From JBBKWJ01 sp037968895 (GTDB lineage Bacteria > Actinomycetota > Acidimicrobiia > Acidimicrobiales > SZUA-35), in the NCBI GenBank assembly GCA_037968895.1, contig JBBKWJ010000108.1, positions 1 to 19,973 of the forward strand: DNA of 19,973 nt, read 5' to 3'. The notes below the pieces were generated by a model, which saw only the letters and a list, made by a program, of their open reading frames with translations, made no database searches and was not told the origin of the DNA. Position numbers and translations under genes: made by a program. Positions 15,907 through 19,973 of the stretch are shown piece after piece (within the stretch, counting starts at the first letter, position 1; every line of letters starts with the position of its first letter).

Positions 15907-16956
15907 CTAGGAGAACTTTCGCCGACGTTTCGGCGATTTCGCACTTTGGGTCTCGCGCGCAGCCACTTTTTTCTCATGCACCTCAAGGTCGACCTCTTGC
16001 TGGGCCAATTCAGCACGAAGGTCCATCCAATGGTCGAAACGTCGACTCGGGACGACTCCGCTGGCTACGAGGTCTTGCACGCCACAGTCTGGCTCGTCGC
16101 CATGGTCGCAGTCGGCAAAGCGGCACTCGGCCGCTGAGAGCAGGGGAAATGTCTTGGTGAGACCGTCATAACTCTGCCACAGGCCGAACTCCCGAACGCC
16201 TGGAGTATCGATGAGAATGCCGCCCTCGTCGAGCACGATCAGATCGCGAGTGACCGTTGTGTGGCGACCCCGCTGATCGGTTGCCCGAACCTCCCGAACT
16301 TTCTGCACATCGCCGCCACAGAGGGTGTTGACAATCGATGATTTTCCGATACCAGAAAGACCGAGCAACGCGAGCGTTCGGGTGCCGGATAGCCGAGCCC
16401 GAAGTTCGTCGAGCCCGTGCTCTTCGACAGTGGAGGTCCGAATAACGTCGAGGTCTGGCGCGAGTTCCTGCACCCAGCCGACTTGCTCATCAGTGTTGTC
16501 GCAAAGATCTGACTTCGTTAAGACGACGACAGGTTCTGCGCCTGACTCGTATGCGAGAACCAACTGGCGTTCGATACGACGGGCATTGAATTCTCTGTCG
16601 AGGCCGTGCATTACGAGGATCTCGTCAGCGTTGGCGGCCAGGATCTGCGGGACGGGTATGCGTCCTGATGCCCGCCTCGTCAGCAGCGATGTTCGGGGGG
16701 CGACACGGTCGAGGACTGGTCCGTCTTCGGGATCGTCAACGATCGTGACGAAGTCGCCAGTCGAAGGTTCAGTGTCAAGAGCTGCACGGATCGACGCCGA
16801 GCTGGCCGCGACCATGCCGGTGTCAGAGGTGACGAAACAGAAGCCGCGACTGGCCTGGGTAACTCGACCTTTCGCCGAATGGGGCTTTTCGGCAGCCCAC
16901 GCGTCAAGCTCTTCTGTCCAGCCGAGGCGTTCGAGCGAGGGAAGTTCGAGATCCAC
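15907..16956 (-). CDS. rsgA: Ribosome small-subunit biogenesis GTPase RsgA (GTG start)
   Basis: A 349-aa circularly permuted GTPase that acts in late 30S subunit maturation. An N-terminal OB-fold (about 25-95) is followed by the G domain in permuted order: G4 TKSD (147-150), then G1 GLSGIGKS (199-206), the switch region RGRHTTVTRDL (229-239) and G3 DTPG (250-253). The C-terminal zinc knuckle has Cys278, Cys283, His285 and Cys291 in the ECRFADCDHGDEPDC arrangement. The tail is strongly basic (KSPKRRRKF), as expected for rRNA contact. The start is GTG at 16956, with GGAG 5 nt before it, and its first base is the last base of the upstream peptidase stop codon (TAGTG), so translation is probably coupled. 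The N-terminus is normal in length for actinobacterial RsgA. Confidence 0.95.
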   Translation of the reverse strand: MDLELPSLERLGWTEELDAWAAEKPHSAKGRVTQASRGFCFVTSDTGMVAASSASIRAALDTEPSTGDFVTIVDDPEDGPVLDRVAPRTSLLTRRASGRIPVPQILAANADEILVMHGLDREFNARRIERQLVLAYESGAEPVVVLTKSDLCDNTDEQVGWVQELAPDLDVIRTSTVEEHGLDELRARLSGTRTLALLGLSGIGKSSIVNTLCGGDVQKVREVRATDQRGRHTTVTRDLIVLDEGGILIDTPGVREFGLWQSYDGLTKTFPLLSAAECRFADCDHGDEPDCGVQDLVASGVVPSRRFDHWMDLRAELAQQEVDLEVHEKKVAARETQSAKSPKRRRKFS

Positions 16957-19082
16957 TATGACTCCATCTTTGGTGTGAGGGCGGCGCCAAGAAAGTCGGC
17001 TTGAATGCGGAGCAAGTTTTCGGCGACGACTTCTTGGGGTGTCATATGGGTGACTCCTGTCAGGGGCAGCACCTGGTGAGGGAGCCCGGCTGCGAGAAGG
17101 GCTGATGACAGTTTCAGGGTGTGGGCGGCGACGACATTGTCGTCAGCGAGCCCGTGGATCAACATCAGCGACGGGAACGGTGTGTCATGCTGCCAGGTCG
17201 ACGGAAGGCGGAGCAGGTCGCTTACTTCGTATGCCTCAGCGTTTGTCTCGGGATGGCCGAGATAGCGCTCGGTGTAGTGAGTGTCGTAGAGGCTCCACGA
17301 AGTAACGGGTGCACCAGCCAAGGCCGCGTGGAACCTGTCTGGCCTCGCGAGGACGGCGAGGGCCGCAAGATAGCCGCCAAACGACCACCCTCTGATGCCA
17401 ACCCGATCGAGGTCGAGAAATGGAAACTCGACGATCGCCGCGTCGAGTCCATCGATCTGATCTTGCAGAACCCCGGTTGCGAGATCGTTGGCGACTGTCC
17501 GCTCGTATGCGGGGCCGCGGCCGGGCGTGCCGCGACCATCAATCACAAGAACCGCGTATCCGAGTTCGGCAAACCATTGGGACACCACGTGTGCGTTTTG
17601 GCTTTGCAGCACGCGCTGGGCGTGAGGGCCGCCGTATGGGTCGCAAAGGACTGGAAGGGGAGTAACTCCGTCGTGCCACGAGGGCAGGAAGACCGCAGCC
17701 GAAAGCTCGTTAGGCCCGAGTCGGCGGAACAACGGCGCGGCCGTAACTACGGGAGCCGACGCGTATGAGATGACAGAACCGATCAGCGTTCCGTCGCGCC
17801 ACACCGAGGTGCCCGCAGTATCGGCGTCGACGGCGACCCTGGTGACAACGGTGACATTCTTGGAGCGAATGCCCGTGTGGACGCCCGGCTCGTGCGTGAC
17901 CAGAGTCATCTCGTCGGAAACCAGATTGATGGACGCCAAGTGAATCTCGGTCGGGTCTGTCCAAACGCTGACGAACGCCAGGCCGTCAGCAGCACTCAGC
18001 AAGCTGCGGACCTGCACGTCGTCTGGCGATACTGGCTGACCCTCAAGACAGAGCGAACGGGTAGTGCCACGGTCTTCGATCGTTAGGATTTGGCCGGCAT
18101 GCCACATCGGAGAGCCGGTCAATATCTCGACCCATGTGTCGTCGCGAATGCTGTGCTGCGAGGTGACGCTGCCGCTAGATAGCTCGACCACCGCGATGTC
18201 GACAAGTCGTTGGTCTCGTGTTTGGCGGACGACCAGCGGCGGATGATCGCGGTCCCAAATGACGTCGACGAGGTACTCGAAGCGACCGTCGTCGGACCAA
18301 TCAATTGGCACGGAGCGAGTTGGGTCGGCCCGATCGATGTGGTGCAGTTCGACTATCGCGTTGGCCGTGCCAGCTGCCGGGTAGCGAATCTCGGCCGGTT
18401 CGGTGCTCGGGTGGGAGGGGTCGGCGATCCACCAGGTTCGAACGGGTGTGTTGTCGACACGGCTCACGAGGAATGAATCGGAGTCGGGCGCCCACCAGTA
18501 ACCAGCGCTTCGGTCCATCTCTTCGGCGGCGACAAACTCGGCCCGCCCCCAGGCTACGAGGGGGTTGTCCTCCTGCCGGACGAGAGCGGCAGGCGTCGCG
18601 GCATCGTCTGACACCACGAAGAACGAGCGGTCGGAGACGAATGCAACTGCTCGGCCGTCGGGCGAGAAACGCGGGTCGAAAACGGAGCCGGGCGTCTCGA
18701 TCAGTCGAACCTCAGCGGAGAACAGGTCGACGACATGCAGCTCGCCTCCGAGAGCGAAGCATGCACGGTTCTTGGCCGAATCGAGTCGGTACGACACGAT
18801 GCCGCCAGCACTTTCTCGAGCTCGCTCCCTACGTTCTCGTTCGGCCTTTGGCAAGTTGGCTTCGTCGATGCCAAGGGCGCTGAGGTGCACGATCTGGCGC
18901 TCGTCGCCTGTGCGAGTGTCGAACGCCCACAGGGTTAAGGCCGGCGAGTCTTCGCTGGTAGCCCGCAGGAACAGCAGAAGCGAGTCGTCGGCGGCAAGCT
19001 GGAAGTCACGGGGTGCGCCTGAGGTGAATCGACGGGTCTTGGCATACTGGCGGGGGAATTCGTCAACGGGATTGGCTGGCAC
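16956..19082 (-). CDS. S9 family serine peptidase, DPP-IV-like
   Basis: A 708-aa prolyl oligopeptidase-family enzyme. An N-terminal beta-propeller (about 20-440) carries a pair of glutamates (Glu187-Glu188) shortly before GYWWAPDSDSFLVSRVD, matching the DPP-IV motif that holds the substrate amino terminus. The C-terminal alpha/beta hydrolase has DPYGGPH (481-487, oxyanion Tyr483), nucleophile Ser567 in GWSFGGY, Asp647 in HGLADDNV and His679 in GVTHM. It should therefore cleave dipeptides from peptide N-termini, probably after Pro or Ala. No signal peptide is visible, so a cytoplasmic location is likely. I place the start at GTG 19082: TACGGT lies 6 nt upstream in the leaderless layout, and the 45 codons of open frame further upstream look non-coding. 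It is first in a probable operon with rsgA and the LysM gene. Confidence 0.92.
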   Translation of the reverse strand: MPANPVDEFPRQYAKTRRFTSGAPRDFQLAADDSLLLFLRATSEDSPALTLWAFDTRTGDERQIVHLSALGIDEANLPKAERERRERARESAGGIVSYRLDSAKNRACFALGGELHVVDLFSAEVRLIETPGSVFDPRFSPDGRAVAFVSDRSFFVVSDDAATPAALVRQEDNPLVAWGRAEFVAAEEMDRSAGYWWAPDSDSFLVSRVDNTPVRTWWIADPSHPSTEPAEIRYPAAGTANAIVELHHIDRADPTRSVPIDWSDDGRFEYLVDVIWDRDHPPLVVRQTRDQRLVDIAVVELSSGSVTSQHSIRDDTWVEILTGSPMWHAGQILTIEDRGTTRSLCLEGQPVSPDDVQVRSLLSAADGLAFVSVWTDPTEIHLASINLVSDEMTLVTHEPGVHTGIRSKNVTVVTRVAVDADTAGTSVWRDGTLIGSVISYASAPVVTAAPLFRRLGPNELSAAVFLPSWHDGVTPLPVLCDPYGGPHAQRVLQSQNAHVVSQWFAELGYAVLVIDGRGTPGRGPAYERTVANDLATGVLQDQIDGLDAAIVEFPFLDLDRVGIRGWSFGGYLAALAVLARPDRFHAALAGAPVTSWSLYDTHYTERYLGHPETNAEAYEVSDLLRLPSTWQHDTPFPSLMLIHGLADDNVVAAHTLKLSSALLAAGLPHQVLPLTGVTHMTPQEVVAENLLRIQADFLGAALTPKMES
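16962..16965 (-). promoter_or_regulatory. Ribosome-binding site for the rsgA GTG start
   Basis: Minus-strand GGAG, then TCATA, then GTG (16956-16954). The site lies inside the last codons of the S9 peptidase gene and supports GTG as the rsgA initiator. Confidence 0.7.
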
Positions 19083-19094
19083 GTTATGACCGTA
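19083..19094 (-). promoter_or_regulatory. Putative leaderless -10 element for the S9 peptidase
   Basis: Minus-strand TACGGT (19094-19089) is followed by CATAAC and GTG at 19082. No Shine-Dalgarno site precedes the GTG. A second TANNNT (TAGTGT, 19134-19129) lies further upstream and could start a longer transcript. Confidence 0.45.
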
Positions 19095-19140
19095 GCCGCC
19101 CGATTCCGTTCGGATGGCTCTTCGGGCTACACTAATCACC

Positions 19141-19150
19141 GCTGTACAGC
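19141..19150. promoter_or_regulatory. 10-bp perfect palindrome upstream of the ferredoxin promoter
   Basis: GCTGTACAGC reads the same on both strands. It ends 7 bp before the ferredoxin -35 box and lies about 60 bp upstream of the S9 peptidase start, in a divergent spacer, so it is well placed as an operator. Short palindromes also arise by chance. Confidence 0.35.
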
Positions 19151-19157
19151 TGGTCTC

Positions 19158-19186
19158 TTGACGAGATTTGGTTAACAGCGTAATTT
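19158..19186 (+). promoter_or_regulatory. Canonical housekeeping-type promoter for the ferredoxin gene
   Basis: TTGACG (19158-19163), a 17-bp spacer containing GTTAAC, and TAATTT (19181-19186). Transcription would begin near 19193, giving a leader of about 50 nt. That leader ends with AAAAGG (19228-19233), 9 nt before the ATG, as ribosome-binding site. This is the only clear -35/-10 pair in the window. Confidence 0.75.
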
Positions 19187-19242
19187 CGACCGTGAGTCTG
19201 CCGATAGGCAAGCTCACTAACCGCTAGAAAAGGTGCTGCAAT

Positions 19243-19509
19243 ATGGTCAAAGTCTGGATCGACCAAGATCTTTGTACAGGCGATGGCCTGTGCGCAGAGA
19301 TCGCTCCCGATGTCTTTTTCGGGATGGACGACGGCCTCTACTACGTAAAGGAAGACTCCGCGAACTTTGGAGCAGAGAAGAAGTTTGACGGCACCGATAA
19401 CCCCGCCGGAGCCGAGGGCCTTGCCCGAGTTCCTGACGATGGTCTTGAGCGTGTCATCGAGTCAGCGGAAGAGTGCCCTGGTGAGTGCATCTTCCTTGAC
19501 GTCGACTAA
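19243..19509 (+). CDS. Ferredoxin, single [3Fe-4S]/[4Fe-4S] cluster type
   Basis: An 88-aa acidic electron-transfer protein. Cluster ligands are in CTGDGLC, giving Cys11 and Cys17 with Asp14 where a four-cysteine ferredoxin would have the second Cys, and Cys78 in ECPGEC near the C-terminus. A further Cys82 lies four residues on. The arrangement resembles actinobacterial P450-partner ferredoxins and Pyrococcus furiosus ferredoxin, where Asp14 can be a ligand. A Gly/Asp-rich insertion (about 36-66) separates the two halves and makes it longer than minimal 60-70 aa relatives. The redox partner is unknown; no P450 gene is in the window. Strong promoter and terminator signals flank it, consistent with a separately expressed, abundant protein. 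Confidence 0.92.
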   Translation: MVKVWIDQDLCTGDGLCAEIAPDVFFGMDDGLYYVKEDSANFGAEKKFDGTDNPAGAEGLARVPDDGLERVIESAEECPGECIFLDVD

Positions 19510-19530
19510 CACTCTGTAACAACTCTAGAA

Positions 19531-19570
19531 AGAAGGACCGGGTCGTGAGGCGCGGTCCTTCTGCGTTTTG
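19531..19570 (+). terminator. Rho-independent terminator after the ferredoxin gene
   Basis: AGAAGGACCG (19531-19540) pairs perfectly with CGGTCCTTCT (19553-19562) around a 12-nt loop, and GCGTTTTG follows. The stem begins 22 nt after the ferredoxin stop codon. It is the strongest intrinsic terminator in the window. Confidence 0.85.
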
Positions 19571-19647
19571 TCGGCCGCCGAGAACGTGACGTTGGTCGCA
19601 TAGGGCAAAAGACTCAGTTTCGGTGCTGAGTTGCCGACTGGATTTGG

Positions 19648-19973
19648 ATGCGAGTCCTCAAGCTGGCCGGTTTGGCCCTGATCGTCTTCGCGCTCGTCTC
19701 CATGTGGCAACGCCGCGAGTGGGTAACGAGTGCGTACTTGGACGATCCGGAGCCGATTGGCTTCGTGGCTGGCGGCGTCGATCTGTCGTTTGAGCCAGTC
19801 GCGCTTGGATCAAGTCCGTTCATCGTTGCCGCCGCACCGAGGACTAGTGGCGTCGCGTTACCTCGACTCGCAAGCCCGTCGAACGACTCTGCCGTCGCAA
19901 TCAATGGCGGAGGCGCCATTCTCACCGGCCTCGTGCTTGGACCCGATGGCCCTGTTGCCGGGGCAACGGTTGT
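19648..19973 (+). CDS. Membrane-anchored or secreted protein with carboxypeptidase-regulatory-like segment, N-terminal fragment
   Basis: An open frame from ATG 19648 runs off the right edge after 108 codons with no stop. The N-terminus MRVLKLAGLALIVFALVSM is a basic start plus a single hydrophobic helix (about 4-19) followed by WQRREW, so it is a signal-anchor or an uncleaved signal peptide. A low-complexity exported segment follows. At the truncated end ILTGLVLGPDGPVAGATV matches the first strand and turn of carboxypeptidase regulatory-like / SdrB-type beta-sandwich domains (G-x-V-x-D/G-x-x-G-x-P-V-x-G-A-x-V). I do not recognise the whole protein. No good Shine-Dalgarno site or -10 element is seen before the ATG. 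It follows the ferredoxin terminator, so it is a separate transcription unit. Confidence 0.72.
   Translation, partial: MRVLKLAGLALIVFALVSMWQRREWVTSAYLDDPEPIGFVAGGVDLSFEPVALGSSPFIVAAAPRTSGVALPRLASPSNDSAVAINGGGAILTGLVLGPDGPVAGATV

Noticed and set aside
19083..19217. 45-residue N-terminal extension of the S9 peptidase
   Set aside because: The residues do not look like a signal peptide or a propeller strand, and a leaderless-type element sits 6 nt before the GTG at 19082.

Overview
The window looks like a chromosomal piece of a moderately high-G+C actinobacterium. This is inferred from a full-length Lhr helicase of the mycobacterial type, the start of an F420-type luciferase-like oxidoreductase, an acidic single-cluster ferredoxin of the actinobacterial kind, a large cyclase-AAA-TPR protein, and several genes whose -10 element lies 6-7 nt before the start codon (leaderless style). 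Acidimicrobiia (Ilumatobacter-like) is my best guess; it is recollection-based and not proven. I see no phage, transposon, CRISPR, tRNA or rRNA signal, and gene density is high with no gene-free stretch above 300 bases.

Layout. At the left edge a luciferase-like oxidoreductase runs off the window (minus). It is divergent from lhr (219-4742, plus), and the gap holds a perfect 10-bp inverted repeat. Convergent with lhr is a three-gene minus-strand operon, read right to left: a GH13 alpha-glucosidase (9732-8092), an ABC ATPase (8051-7302) and a 10-TM FtsX/MacB-type permease (7300-4757). Across a gap of under 50 bp, a class III cyclase-AAA-TPR protein (9780-13265) is transcribed the other way, followed by a SAM methyltransferase (13299-14126). 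The methyltransferase overlaps tail to tail with the L-2-hydroxyglutarate oxidase gene lhgO (15328-14123). Further right is a minus-strand series: a DPP-IV-like S9 peptidase (19082-16956), rsgA (16956-15907, stop and start overlapping by one base) and a LysM lipoprotein (15840-15460). A ferredoxin gene (19243-19509, plus) has a canonical promoter upstream and a strong terminator downstream. The right edge holds the start of a membrane-anchored or secreted protein with a carboxypeptidase-regulatory-like segment.

How the genes relate. The clearest functional unit is the ABC ATPase plus permease pair. The alpha-glucosidase upstream of it may only be co-transcribed. The cyclase protein has a zinc ribbon, an intact cyclase active site, a P-loop ATPase and a long helical-repeat tail, so it is probably a signalling protein; its ligand is unknown. 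The rest are mostly housekeeping: nucleic-acid repair (Lhr), ribosome assembly (RsgA), metabolite repair (LhgO), peptide turnover (S9) and electron transfer (ferredoxin).

I found no convincing undescribed multi-gene system. The most interesting signals are regulatory: the recurrent leaderless start architecture, two divergent start regions packed into under 50 bp, the inverted repeat upstream of lhr, and a palindrome just upstream of the ferredoxin -35 box.
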